A stretch of DNA of 64,000 nt from Nocardioides islandensis (GTDB lineage: Bacteria > Actinomycetota > Actinomycetes > Propionibacteriales > Nocardioidaceae). Numbering within the stretch: position 1 is the first letter of the stretch; each line of letters opens with the position of its first letter. Both the position numbers and the translations under genes were made by a program. This document shows positions 51,828-60,128 of the stretch, piece after piece. The notes under the pieces are model-generated. The model had not been told where the DNA came from. It searched no databases and saw only the letters and a list, made by a program, of their open reading frames with translations. Where the stretch lies: NCBI RefSeq assembly GCF_015352455.1, contig NZ_JADKPN010000019.1, positions 1 to 64,000 of the forward strand, in the 5' to 3' direction.

Positions 51828-53265
51828 GGTGGGGAATGCCCGTGACGTCGAGAGTGTGCTGCGTCATCGAACCGGCCTCCGCCACGATGTCGATGTCCGC
51901 GGCGAACATCCCGATCGAGCGGTTCACCGAGGTCAGGTCGATCAGCAGCCGCGCCCCGCTGGTGCTGAGCTCGGTCACCCCCGTGACGTCCAGGCAGAAG
52001 CCGAGCGTGCCGCCGCGGGTGGCCACCAGGATCTCGGCGGCGACCCGCTCCACGTCGTCGTGACCGAACGTCCCTCTCAGGGCGATGACGTGCGGCTCGG
52101 GATGGAGGACCTCGACCGGGGCCGGGCGCGGTACCTCGCGGCTCGAGCCCCGCGTGGTCTCGATCGGCACGGGACGCACGAGCCGGTGCTGGAGGAGAGC
52201 GCGCGTCCCGAACGGTCCGGTCGCCACGCCCAGGTGGTCCACCAGCCCGGCCGCCATCGCCAGCCCGCGGCCTCGGCTGAGGTCCTCGGAGGGTGCTTGC
52301 CACGTGCCGTGGTCGGTGACCTCGACGCGGATCACCCCGTCGGTGCCCAGGCGGGCGTACAGCTCGATCTCCCGGTCGTCGTCACGACCCCCGTGGTCGA
52401 TCGCGTTCGTGACCAGCTCGGAAGCGGCGTGGGTGAGCGCCATCTCGTCCATCGGCGATGCGCGGAGCTCCTCGAGCCACATGCTCAGCTCGCCGCGCGT
52501 GACGCGGACGGCGTCGCCGTCCTTCAGCCGGACCCGCAGCTCCCGGTGCGGGGCGCCGCGCAGCCGCGCGGCCACCAGGCACAGCGTGTCGTCGGGGCCG
52601 AGTCGGGCCAGGCTGGCGTCCGCCAGGACCGTGAGGTCCTGGAACGCCATCTCGGCGGTCTCCCCGAGGAGGTCCAGGAGGGTGAGGGCCGCCGAGCGGT
52701 GGGCGGCCGCGCTGGCGAGCAGCACGACGTCTCCGGGCATCAGGTCGCAGGTCACCGGCGCGAACCCCGTGCCCGTGCCGGTGCCGAGCACCCCGCCGCC
52801 GGTGCCGCCGAGCTGTGCGGCCGCTGCGTGCGCGGGGAGCAGCAACGGTCCGGCGTGGCCGGCCGTCGCGTAGGTGACGAGGGACCGCTCCGGGTCGATC
52901 ACCGCGACCAGGGCCGACGTACCCCGGGCCTCGTCCACGTCATCGGCGAACGCGTCGGCGAGCAGCAGGGCCTCCACGACGTCCGCGTCGCGTCTCAGGG
53001 CGGAGTGCAGGATCGAGCGCACCTCGGCGGCGACCACGGAGGCGGCGAGCCCGATCCCGGGCGCTTCACCGACGACCAGCGCCAGCCGGTCGTCGTGCAG
53101 CACGACGGCGTCGAACCAGCTGCCACCCGGTTCGCTGGCGTCCTGAGGCACGCAGTAGCTGCCGTTGAGGTCGAGCTTCGGCAGCACCGGCACCCCGGCC
53201 GCTTGCACGACGCTCTGGATCGACGTGACGAACTCGAGCTCATCTTCGGTGCTGTCGGTGTTCAT
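51817..53265 (-). CDS. PP2C-HATPase-STAS fusion, single-chain partner switch
   Basis: A 482-residue three-domain protein. (1) SpoIIE/PP2C-like domain (about 35-235), but GGDWYD is GGSWFD (Ser49) and the VGD ligand is VGE (Glu67); the late DDTLCLVA is kept. (2) RsbW-type HATPase (about 245-365) with ELVTNAIDHGG, VEVTDHG and GRGLAMAAGLVD. (3) STAS domain (about 385-482) with CLDVTGVTELSTSGARLLIDL, where Ser436 matches the phosphosite. Phosphatase, kinase and substrate domains are thus in one chain; the first domain may be weak or inactive. ATG with GGAGGTGGG upstream. Confidence 0.87.
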   Translation of the reverse strand: MNTDSTEDELEFVTSIQSVVQAAGVPVLPKLDLNGSYCVPQDASEPGGSWFDAVVLHDDRLALVVGEAPGIGLAASVVAAEVRSILHSALRRDADVVEALLLADAFADDVDEARGTSALVAVIDPERSLVTYATAGHAGPLLLPAHAAAAQLGGTGGGVLGTGTGTGFAPVTCDLMPGDVVLLASAAAHRSAALTLLDLLGETAEMAFQDLTVLADASLARLGPDDTLCLVAARLRGAPHRELRVRLKDGDAVRVTRGELSMWLEELRASPMDEMALTHAASELVTNAIDHGGRDDDREIELYARLGTDGVIRVEVTDHGTWQAPSEDLSRGRGLAMAAGLVDHLGVATGPFGTRALLQHRLVRPVPIETTRGSSREVPRPAPVEVLHPEPHVIALRGTFGHDDVERVAAEILVATRGGTLGFCLDVTGVTELSTSGARLLIDLTSVNRSIGMFAADIDIVAEAGSMTQHTLDVTGIPHRVA

Positions 53266-53281
53266 CCCACCTCCTCACGGT

Positions 53282-53602
53282 ATGTTTCCTGCCGTGCCCG
53301 GGCTTCCCCTGACGACCACGTACGACGAGGTCGGATCCGTTCTCGCGGTGAGCGGCGACGTCGACGCGGAGTCGACCGAAGAGCTGCGGCGCGCGATCGA
53401 GGGATGCAGCAAGGAATATCGCACGGGCCTGGTCGTCGACCTCACGGGTGTCACGTTCCTGCCGAGCGTCGCGATCGGGATGCTCGTCCGCGCCGAGCAG
53501 AGCTTCGAGGCGGCCGGCAGCTCTTTCGAGCTGGCCGCGCAGACCGGCTCCATGGCGCAACGTGTGCTCACCGTGTCTGCCATGCCCTTCCGCTCGTACT
53601 GA
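53282..53602 (+). CDS. STAS-domain anti-sigma antagonist-like protein
   Basis: A 106-residue protein with one STAS domain: VLAVSGDVDAESTEELRRAIE, VVDLTGVTFLPSVAIGMLVRAEQ and FELAAQTGSMAQRVLTVSAM. In canonical SpoIIAA/RsbV the phosphosite is the second Ser of DSSG; here the stretch is PSVA (Ser62 then Val63), so the usual acceptor is absent. Only 16 bases separate its ATG from that of the divergent fusion gene. No clear ribosome site; GTG 53294 is an alternative. It may be a constitutively binding antagonist or use Ser62. Confidence 0.8.
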   Translation: MFPAVPGLPLTTTYDEVGSVLAVSGDVDAESTEELRRAIEGCSKEYRTGLVVDLTGVTFLPSVAIGMLVRAEQSFEAAGSSFELAAQTGSMAQRVLTVSAMPFRSY

Positions 53603-53736
53603 GCCGTCCGGTGCGGGCCGGCGGTCCGCGGGTGGTCGAAGTGTCGTTCGCCCGGACCCGGCGCAGTCCACCTATCGGGGTGGTTCTGGCACCCGAAGCC
53701 CAATCCGCGGGCCGAGGGTGAAACGAACCACCCGCC

Positions 53737-55260
53737 ATGAGGACTCGGCTGACCGATGCGCTCTACGGCGTGCTTGCCACGCTGCTCGGCGTCGCGGCCG
53801 GCCACCTGGTCGCCGCGCTGACGGACCCGGCGTCCTCGCCCGTCCTCGCCGTCGGCTCCACGGTCATCGACCTGACACCCACGCCGGTCAAGGAGTGGGC
53901 CGTCCAGCACTTCGGCACCCGGGACAAGCCGATCCTGATCGGGTCGGTCTTCGTCGGTGTCCTCGTCCTCGCGGCCGTCGCCGGGATGCTCACCCGGCGC
54001 AGCCGCGCCGCGGGCTCGGCCCTTCTCGTGCTGCTCGTCGGGCTCGCGGCGGCCGCCGCGCTGACCCGGCCGGCCGCGACCGCCTCGGACGTGCTGCCCG
54101 CGCTGGTCGCCGGCGTCGTGGGCGTCGTCGCCCTCTGGTGGCTGGTCCGGCTCACCGGGTCTCGTGACGGGCGTGACCGCCCGCGTCGCCCAGCGGGCGG
54201 AGCCACGAGCCGGCGCGCCGTGCTCCTCACCGTCGGCGCGATGGCCGCCGGAGCCGTGGTCCTGGGAGCGGCTGGTCGCCAGGTCGCCCGGGCCCGGGGT
54301 GCCATCAAGGACTTCGCCCTGCCTCGGCCCGCGTCACCGGCGCAGCCGCTCCCGCAGGGTCTCGAGGCGGAGTACCCCGGGATCGCGCCGTTCCGCACCC
54401 CGAACGCCGACTTCTACCGAGTCGACACCCGGCTGACCCTGCCCGTGATCGACCTGGACACGTGGACGCTCACCATCGACGGCGACGTCGACGACGAGGT
54501 GACCTTCACCTTCGACGACCTGCTCGGCATGGACCTCGTCGAGCGCGACATCACGCTCACGTGCGTCTCCAACGACATCGGCGGACCCTACGTGAGCGCC
54601 ACCCGCTTCACCGGCATCCGGCTGACCGACCTCCTCGATCGCGCGGGTGTCGGCACCCGGGCCGACCAGATCCTGTCCACCGACGTGGACGGCATGACGA
54701 TCTCCACGCCGCTCGACCTCGCCACCGACGGCCGCGACGCCATGATCGCGATCGCGATGGACGGCAAGCCGCTGCCGCGCGAGCACGGCTACCCCGCACG
54801 CATGGTGGTGCCCGGCCTGTACGGCTACGTCAGCGCGTGCAAGTGGATCACCCGCATGACCCTCACGACGTACGCCGAGAAGTCGGCGTACTGGACCGAG
54901 CGCGGCTGGAAGACCGACGCCCCGATCAAGCTGATGAGCCGCATCGACACACCGAAGGCGCTCGGCAAGGTCAAGGCCGGCAAGACCTTCATCGGCGGCG
55001 TCGCGTGGCACCAGCACCAGGGGCTGGCGGGCGTGCAGGTGCGGGTCGACGGCGGCGCGTGGCGCGATGCCACCTTCGGCCCCGACGGCGGCAACGACTA
55101 CTGGCGGCAGTGGTACGTCGACTGGGACGCGACTCCTGGTCAGCACACGCTCGCCGTCCGTGCGATCGACGCCGACGGCACGCCGCAGACCGCGGCTCGC
55201 GCCACGCCGTTCCCGGACGGTGCCACCGGCGTGCAGTCGATCGTCGTCACCGTCGTGTGA
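53737..55260 (+). CDS. Membrane-anchored sulfite-oxidase-like molybdoenzyme
   Basis: A 507-residue protein. The N-terminal ~190 residues hold four or five transmembrane helices and a basic loop (RRPAGGATSRR). The molybdopterin domain (about 215-390) has FYRVDTRLTLPVIDLDTWTLTIDGDVDDE, the Mo-binding Cys276 in ITLTCVSNDIGG, and GYPARMVVPGLYGYVSACKWITRM. The Mo-cofactor dimerisation domain (about 410-507) includes FIGGVAWHQHQGLAGVQVRVDGG. The catalytic part is predicted outside the membrane. Substrate unknown (sulfite or methionine-sulfoxide type). A fasciclin lipoprotein gene follows, a common pairing in actinobacteria. Confidence 0.9.
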   Translation: MRTRLTDALYGVLATLLGVAAGHLVAALTDPASSPVLAVGSTVIDLTPTPVKEWAVQHFGTRDKPILIGSVFVGVLVLAAVAGMLTRRSRAAGSALLVLLVGLAAAAALTRPAATASDVLPALVAGVVGVVALWWLVRLTGSRDGRDRPRRPAGGATSRRAVLLTVGAMAAGAVVLGAAGRQVARARGAIKDFALPRPASPAQPLPQGLEAEYPGIAPFRTPNADFYRVDTRLTLPVIDLDTWTLTIDGDVDDEVTFTFDDLLGMDLVERDITLTCVSNDIGGPYVSATRFTGIRLTDLLDRAGVGTRADQILSTDVDGMTISTPLDLATDGRDAMIAIAMDGKPLPREHGYPARMVVPGLYGYVSACKWITRMTLTTYAEKSAYWTERGWKTDAPIKLMSRIDTPKALGKVKAGKTFIGGVAWHQHQGLAGVQVRVDGGAWRDATFGPDGGNDYWRQWYVDWDATPGQHTLAVRAIDADGTPQTAARATPFPDGATGVQSIVVTVV

Positions 55261-55356
55261 CGTCTGGACCGCCGAAACCCCAGCAGGGCAAGGCAATCCG
55301 CAGCCTCCGCGGTGTCGAACCACCAGCACTCGACCGAAAGACCGAAAGGCAGACAC

Positions 55357-56031
55357 ATGAACACCACGACCACCGGCAAGCTCGTCAAGTCGGGCCTTGC
55401 CGTACTGGCGCTGACCATGTCGCTCGGGCTCGCTGCCTGCGGATTCGACGACAGCTCCACCGCCGCCGACCCCGCCGACCAGACCACGTCGTCGGCTCCC
55501 GCCGAGGAGAGCTCGCCCGCCGAGGAGTCCAGCGCCGCCGGGTCCGACGCCGCCGCCCAGGTCTTCGGCCCCGCCTGCAGCGCGGTGCCCGCCGACGGCG
55601 ACGGCTCGTTCGACGGCATGGCCACCGCGCCGGTCGCCTCCGCCGCGAGCGCCAACCCGCTGCTCTCGACGCTCGTCACGGCCGTCAAGAAGGCCGGCCT
55701 CGTCGACACGCTCAACAGCGCGGAGGGCATCACCGTCTTCGCGCCGGTCAACGACGCCTTCGCCGCCATCCCGCCGAAGGACCTCAAGGCGGTGCTGGCC
55801 GACAAGAAGCTGCTGACCACGATCCTCACCCACCACGTCGTCGCGGGCCAGCTCAGCCCGGACCAGCTCGCGGGCGACCACGAGACCCTGGCCGGCGACA
55901 TGCTGACCGTCGCCGGCTCCGGTGAGGACTTCCAGATCGGCGCCGAGAAGGCCACGGTCCTGTGCGGCAACGTGCCGACCGCGAACGCCACGGTCTACAT
56001 CGTCGACACGGTGCTGATGCCGAAGATGTGA
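55357..56031 (+). CDS. Fasciclin-domain lipoprotein
   Basis: A 224-residue exported protein. Lipobox LAAC (Cys about 28), then an acidic/Ser-rich linker (about 30-65). The FAS1 domain (about 80-224) has NPLLSTLVTAVKKAGLVDTLNS, ITVFAPVNDAFAAIP (H1 motif) and LTTILTHHVVAGQLSPDQL, ending with NATVYIVDTVLMP (H2 region). Similar to mycobacterial MPT70/MPT83 adhesin-like lipoproteins. ATG 55357 with GAAAGG upstream. A strong hairpin follows. Confidence 0.92.
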   Translation: MNTTTTGKLVKSGLAVLALTMSLGLAACGFDDSSTAADPADQTTSSAPAEESSPAEESSAAGSDAAAQVFGPACSAVPADGDGSFDGMATAPVASAASANPLLSTLVTAVKKAGLVDTLNSAEGITVFAPVNDAFAAIPPKDLKAVLADKKLLTTILTHHVVAGQLSPDQLAGDHETLAGDMLTVAGSGEDFQIGAEKATVLCGNVPTANATVYIVDTVLMPKM

Positions 56032-56046
56032 CCACCTCGCTCCGCA

Positions 56047-56084
56047 CGACGGCCCGCGCCTGCTCCGGCAGGTGCGGGCCGTCG
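56047..56084 (+). terminator. Strong terminator after the fasciclin gene
   Basis: CGACGGCCCGCGCCTGC (56047-56063) pairs over 17 bases, with one G-T wobble, with GCAGGTGCGGGCCGTCG (56068-56084) around TCCG. It lies 16 bases after the stop codon. Confidence 0.85.
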
Positions 56085-56099
56085 TCGTTCGCGTCGTCG

Positions 56100-56164
56100 G
56101 GGTAGTCCGGTGTGAATGGGCTGCGAAACAGCGCACGGGACAGCCCAATCACACCGGACTACCC
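56100..56164. repeat. 24-bp inverted repeat between convergent genes
   Basis: Arms at 56100-56123 (starting GGGTAGTCCGG) and 56141-56164 (ending CCGGACTACCC) are reverse complements except at one position (A for T in the left arm), with a 17-base loop. It lies between the fasciclin terminator and the CopCD stop. It may be a second, bidirectional terminator or a dispersed palindromic repeat. Confidence 0.7.
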
Positions 56165-56181
56165 GATCAATCACATGGAGC

Positions 56182-57792
56182 TCAGGGCACCACGAGCTCC
56201 ACGGTGGCGGTCGGGATGGTGTCCTCGTCGACGCGCACCGACACCTGGAAGCGCCAGCGTCCCGCGCTCGGCAGGACCACCGTGCCCTGGTAGACGCCGA
56301 GCGCGGTGGGGTCGGTCGGGATGTCGCCGACATCGGCGCCCTCCCCCAGCACCCGCAGCTCCGGCGGCGTGAACAGCTCGGCGGGCACGCCGGAGCTGTT
56401 GTCGACCTCGACGGTCACGGTGTTGGTGCCGGTCCTCCCGGGGTCCAGCGTCACCGTCGCCTGGAGGCCGCCGAGGTCCGCGCGTCCGGTGAGCGGCTCG
56501 GCGCGCGCGGCCGTGCTGGCGCTGACGCCCGCCGGCGGCACCTCCTGCACGAGGAACCCGGTGACCAGCACCACGACGACCAGCACCGCGGCCTCCGCGC
56601 CGACGGCCCGGGTCAGCAGCGAGCGCGCCGCGGGGCCGCGCGGCAGCAGGCCGTACCGGTTGTAGGCCGCCACGCCCACGGCCAAGGCCACCAGCACGAT
56701 CTTGGCCAGCAGCAGCCGCCCGTACGCCGCGTCCACGAGCCCGCCCCAGCTCCCGACGAGCTGCCAGGCCAGGACGGTCCCCGCGGCCACCAGCGCCACC
56801 AGGACGGTGGCCGCAGCAACCGAGAAGCGCGCCACGGCGAGCAGAGCGACGTCCGAGCGGCTCGACGTACCCCGGAGCACCGTGACCAGACCGACGAGCC
56901 CACCCAGCCAGGTCGCCGCGGCGACGAGGTGGAAGCCGTCGACGACCACGTTGAGCTGGGCGTGCGGCATCGCGACGGAGTGCCCGACGAGGGCCACGGG
57001 GACCAGGGCGGCGAGCCCGGCCAGCGCGGCGACGACGCCCCGGGTGCGCACCGCGGCGACGAGGGCGAGCGTGAGCACCAGCGCCGCGACCACCTCCCGC
57101 CGCGGCACGGCCTCGAACGTCGTCGAGTCCCCCAGCGAGCCGAAGCCGCGCCCGCTCAGGTAGGCACCGTCGAGCAGCAGTCCGGTCAGCCACGCGAACA
57201 CCGACACGACCGCGGCCGAGCGGGCCGCGGTCCGCAGCCGCTCGCGGACACCCGCGCCCGCGTCGATCTCGGGCGGCACGACGAGGGCCAGGAACCAAAC
57301 GAGACCGACGGCCACCAGCAACCCGGCGTACGCCGGCCAGCGCGACAGGCTCAGCGCCATCGTGAGCGACCGCGGCGAGGACCCGGTGGCCGGCGGGGCG
57401 GTCTTGGGGCTGGGCGTCCCGACGGAGAAGACGAGGTGGCCGGCGACGGGGTGGCCGTCGTCCGACACCACGCGGAAGGCGACCACGACGGTGCCCGCCT
57501 CGAGGCGATCCTCGATCCTCACCAGCAGGTCGTCCCCGCTGGTCTCGACGGAGGACGCGAGCTCGTTCCCGGCCGCGTCGGTCACGACGACGCCGCCCGG
57601 GACCTGCAGCACCGTCTCGCTGAACGTCAGCGTCACCACGTCCGGCATCCGCTCGAGCACCGCGCCCTGGGCGGGATCGGTGTCGACGAGCTCGGCGTGG
57701 GCGGCCGCCGGCGCGGCCGAGGCGAGCAGCACGCTCACCAGCAGCGCCACCAGGACGAGCGCCGCGCGGGCCGTCCGGGTGGTCAGGTGCAC
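56182..57792 (-). CDS. CopC-CopD fusion copper protein
   Basis: A 536-residue protein. A signal peptide (about 1-31) is followed by the CopC domain (about 32-130) starting with the copper-ligand His in AAAHAELVDTDPAQGAVLERMPDVVTLTFSE and ending DDGHPVAGHLVFSVG. The CopD part (about 150-430) has eight helices with HSVAMPHAQLNVVVDGFHLVAAATWLGGL. The C-terminal extracellular beta domain (about 440-536) has the Tyr-His-auxiliary-like VTVEVDNSSGVPAELFTPPELR. Role: periplasmic copper handling or import. GTG start, 69 bases from the divergent multicopper oxidase. Confidence 0.9.
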   Translation of the reverse strand: MHLTTRTARAALVLVALLVSVLLASAAPAAAHAELVDTDPAQGAVLERMPDVVTLTFSETVLQVPGGVVVTDAAGNELASSVETSGDDLLVRIEDRLEAGTVVVAFRVVSDDGHPVAGHLVFSVGTPSPKTAPPATGSSPRSLTMALSLSRWPAYAGLLVAVGLVWFLALVVPPEIDAGAGVRERLRTAARSAAVVSVFAWLTGLLLDGAYLSGRGFGSLGDSTTFEAVPRREVVAALVLTLALVAAVRTRGVVAALAGLAALVPVALVGHSVAMPHAQLNVVVDGFHLVAAATWLGGLVGLVTVLRGTSSRSDVALLAVARFSVAAATVLVALVAAGTVLAWQLVGSWGGLVDAAYGRLLLAKIVLVALAVGVAAYNRYGLLPRGPAARSLLTRAVGAEAAVLVVVVLVTGFLVQEVPPAGVSASTAARAEPLTGRADLGGLQATVTLDPGRTGTNTVTVEVDNSSGVPAELFTPPELRVLGEGADVGDIPTDPTALGVYQGTVVLPSAGRWRFQVSVRVDEDTIPTATVELVVP

Positions 57793-57861
57793 CGGCGCAG
57801 TATCGCGCGACACCCGAAAAAGGGCCTGGCGCAACGCCCCGGTGTGGCCGAGACTCGGCCC

Positions 57862-59721
57862 GTGGCGTGGACGGGGGGCCGGCTGCTGGCTCGTGGATGG
57901 GGCAGGCGCGTCGGGGTGGCGGCGGTCATCGCCGTGGCGTTCGGCGGCGCCGCGCACCTCCCGGGTGTCGTGCCGACCACCCCGCTCCCGGAGGCGGATG
58001 CCGCGGCAGCCGCACCGGCCGCGGCCACCACGGCCACGATCGTGATCAAGCTCGGCGGCATCGTCAGCGGGTACTCCCCCTCGTCGGTGACCCTCGAGCA
58101 GGGCGGCGTGCTGACGGTCGTCAACAAGGACTCGATGGTGCACACGGTGACCTCGGTCGCCGTGGACAGCGAGGGCGACCCGCTGTTCGACGTGTCGGTC
58201 GGGCCGCGGCAGACCAACACCCTCGTGATCCCGGCGACGCTGGCCGCCGGGAAGTACTCCTTCTACTGCACCCTGCACCCCAACATGCGCGGCACGCTGG
58301 TCGTGACCGGCGAGGGCGGCGGCGTGCCTGCCCCGCCGACGTTCGAGCAGGCGCTGCGGATCCCGAAGGTGCTCACCGGGAGGCACATCACCATCCCCAT
58401 GAAGCGGGCCCAGGTCCGGGTCATGCCGACCGGGCCGAAGACGTGGATGTGGACCTACGGCGGCTCGTTCCCGGGACCCACGATCAAGCGCCCCACCGGC
58501 TCGCTGACCACGGTCACCTTCGTCAACGACCTGCCGGCGAAGGCCGGGGCGATGACCGTGCACCAGCACGGCGGGCACCAGAGCTCGGCCGACGACGGCC
58601 AGCCCGCGACGTACCTGATCGGCCACGGCGCCCGGCGCACCTACACCTACCCGCTCCGCGAGAGGGGCAGGCCCGAGCCGGCGGCGTTCCGCTTCTACCA
58701 CGACCACCGGATGGACCGGACCGCCGAGAACAACTGGCGCGGGCTCCAGGGCATGTTCCTCGTGACCGACGAGCGCGAGAAGCGCCTCGGGCTTCCGCAC
58801 GGCGCGTACGACGTGCCGCTGCACCTGACCGACCGGAGCTTCACCGCCGACAACCAGCTCACCGACCCGTTCCCCGGCGGGGGGATGCACGCCTGGATGA
58901 CCGGACCGCAGGCGCCGCCGAACGACGCCACGGTGGGCAAGCGGATCCTCGTGAACGGCCAGTTCGCGCCGTACCTCGAGGTGAAGCCCGGCCAGTACCG
59001 CCTGCGCCTGCTCAACGCGAGCACGTTCTCCGCCTACGACCTGACGCTCTCCGACGGCCGCCCGCTGACCCAGATCGGCACGGGGACCGCCCTGCTCCCC
59101 CGCAGCGTCGAGCGCGACGACGTCCTCCTCGGTCCCGCCCAGCGGGCCGACGTCGTCGTCGACTTCTCCGGGCTGGAGGGCCAGGACGTCATCCTGTCGA
59201 CCGTGCCGCGCACGGACACCACCGAAGGCACCGGCTCACGCTCGGCGGCGATCATGCAGTTCCGGGTGCGCGGGAGCGCACGCCAGCACGCGCGGGTGCC
59301 GGACCGGCTGCGGGCGGTGCCGGCGATCGACGTGCCCCAGAAGGTCGACAAGGTCTGGACGTTCGGGCTGACCAAGGACTCGCACGGATCGTTCTGGTCG
59401 ATCGACGGCAGGATGTTCGACCCCGACCGGGTGGACTACCGGGTGCGGCGCGGCACCACGCAGCTCTGGCGGCTGCGCAACACCACCACCATGACGCACT
59501 ACGTCCACCTGCACGAGGAGCAGTGGCACACGGTCAGCCGCAACGGCAAGCGGCCACCACCGTGGGAACGCGGGCTCGAGGACACCTGGCGGCTCGACCC
59601 GGGCGAGTACGTCGACGTGGCCGCGACCTTCACCGACCACCCGGGGCGTTTCATGGTGCACTGTCACATGCTCGACCACGAGGACCACGGGATGATGGCC
59701 CAGTTCGAGGTCGTCGGCTGA
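57862..59721 (+). CDS. Multicopper oxidase with N-terminal cupredoxin domain
   Basis: A 619-residue exported enzyme. Basic N terminus and hydrophobic segment (about 8-32). A plastocyanin-like domain (about 52-150) has its own copper ligands: MVHTVTS and YCTLHPNMRG (Cys, His, Met). The oxidase proper carries the four copper motifs TVHQHGGHQ, RFYHDHRM, HYVHLHEEQWH and MVHCHMLDHEDHGMM. The usual family function is oxidation of Cu(I) or phenolics. GTG 57862 is preferred since the open frame further upstream runs through antisense CopCD sequence. Three bases separate it from the next gene. Confidence 0.9.
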   Translation: MAWTGGRLLARGWGRRVGVAAVIAVAFGGAAHLPGVVPTTPLPEADAAAAAPAAATTATIVIKLGGIVSGYSPSSVTLEQGGVLTVVNKDSMVHTVTSVAVDSEGDPLFDVSVGPRQTNTLVIPATLAAGKYSFYCTLHPNMRGTLVVTGEGGGVPAPPTFEQALRIPKVLTGRHITIPMKRAQVRVMPTGPKTWMWTYGGSFPGPTIKRPTGSLTTVTFVNDLPAKAGAMTVHQHGGHQSSADDGQPATYLIGHGARRTYTYPLRERGRPEPAAFRFYHDHRMDRTAENNWRGLQGMFLVTDEREKRLGLPHGAYDVPLHLTDRSFTADNQLTDPFPGGGMHAWMTGPQAPPNDATVGKRILVNGQFAPYLEVKPGQYRLRLLNASTFSAYDLTLSDGRPLTQIGTGTALLPRSVERDDVLLGPAQRADVVVDFSGLEGQDVILSTVPRTDTTEGTGSRSAAIMQFRVRGSARQHARVPDRLRAVPAIDVPQKVDKVWTFGLTKDSHGSFWSIDGRMFDPDRVDYRVRRGTTQLWRLRNTTTMTHYVHLHEEQWHTVSRNGKRPPPWERGLEDTWRLDPGEYVDVAATFTDHPGRFMVHCHMLDHEDHGMMAQFEVVG

Positions 59722-59723
59722 CG

Positions 59724-60128
59724 ATGGACCGCGACACCGCCCAGACCTGGCTCGACGACTACGTCGCGGCCTGGAAGTCCTACGACCGCGACGCCATCGC
59801 CGCCCTCTTCGCCCGAGACGTCGCCTACCGCTACCACCCGTACGACGAGCCGCTGGTCGGCCGCGACGCCGTGGTGGACTCCTGGCTGGGCGAGAACGAC
59901 GCCGACGGGGCCTCGACGCGCGACGCCCCCGACACCTACGACGCTCACTACATGCCGTACGCCGTCGACGGCGACACCCTCGTCGCCACCGGGACCTCGG
60001 TCTACCAGGACCACCCGGACGGCCCGGTGACCCACACCTTCGACAACTGCTTCCTCATCCGGTTCGACGACGAGGGCCGGTGCGTGGAGTTCACCGAGGT
60101 CTACATGGAGCGGCCTGGCCCCGCGTGA
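59724..60128 (+). CDS. SnoaL-like (NTF2 fold) protein
   Basis: A 134-residue protein with the NTF2/SnoaL cone fold: DTAQTWLDDYVAAWKSYDRDAIAALFARDVAYRYHPYDEPLVGRDAVVDSWL, then HTFDNCFLIRFDDEGRCVEFTEVYMERP. It may be an isomerase, hydrolase or binding protein. It begins 2 bases after the oxidase stop, so it is co-transcribed. The end overlaps the convergent GH39 gene by 38 bases. Confidence 0.87.
   Translation: MDRDTAQTWLDDYVAAWKSYDRDAIAALFARDVAYRYHPYDEPLVGRDAVVDSWLGENDADGASTRDAPDTYDAHYMPYAVDGDTLVATGTSVYQDHPDGPVTHTFDNCFLIRFDDEGRCVEFTEVYMERPGPA

Noticed and set aside
56116..57861. In-frame upstream extension of the multicopper oxidase
   Set aside because: It is antisense to the CopC-CopD gene and His/Arg/Gln-rich; the real start is the GTG at 57862, just before the signal-like hydrophobic segment.
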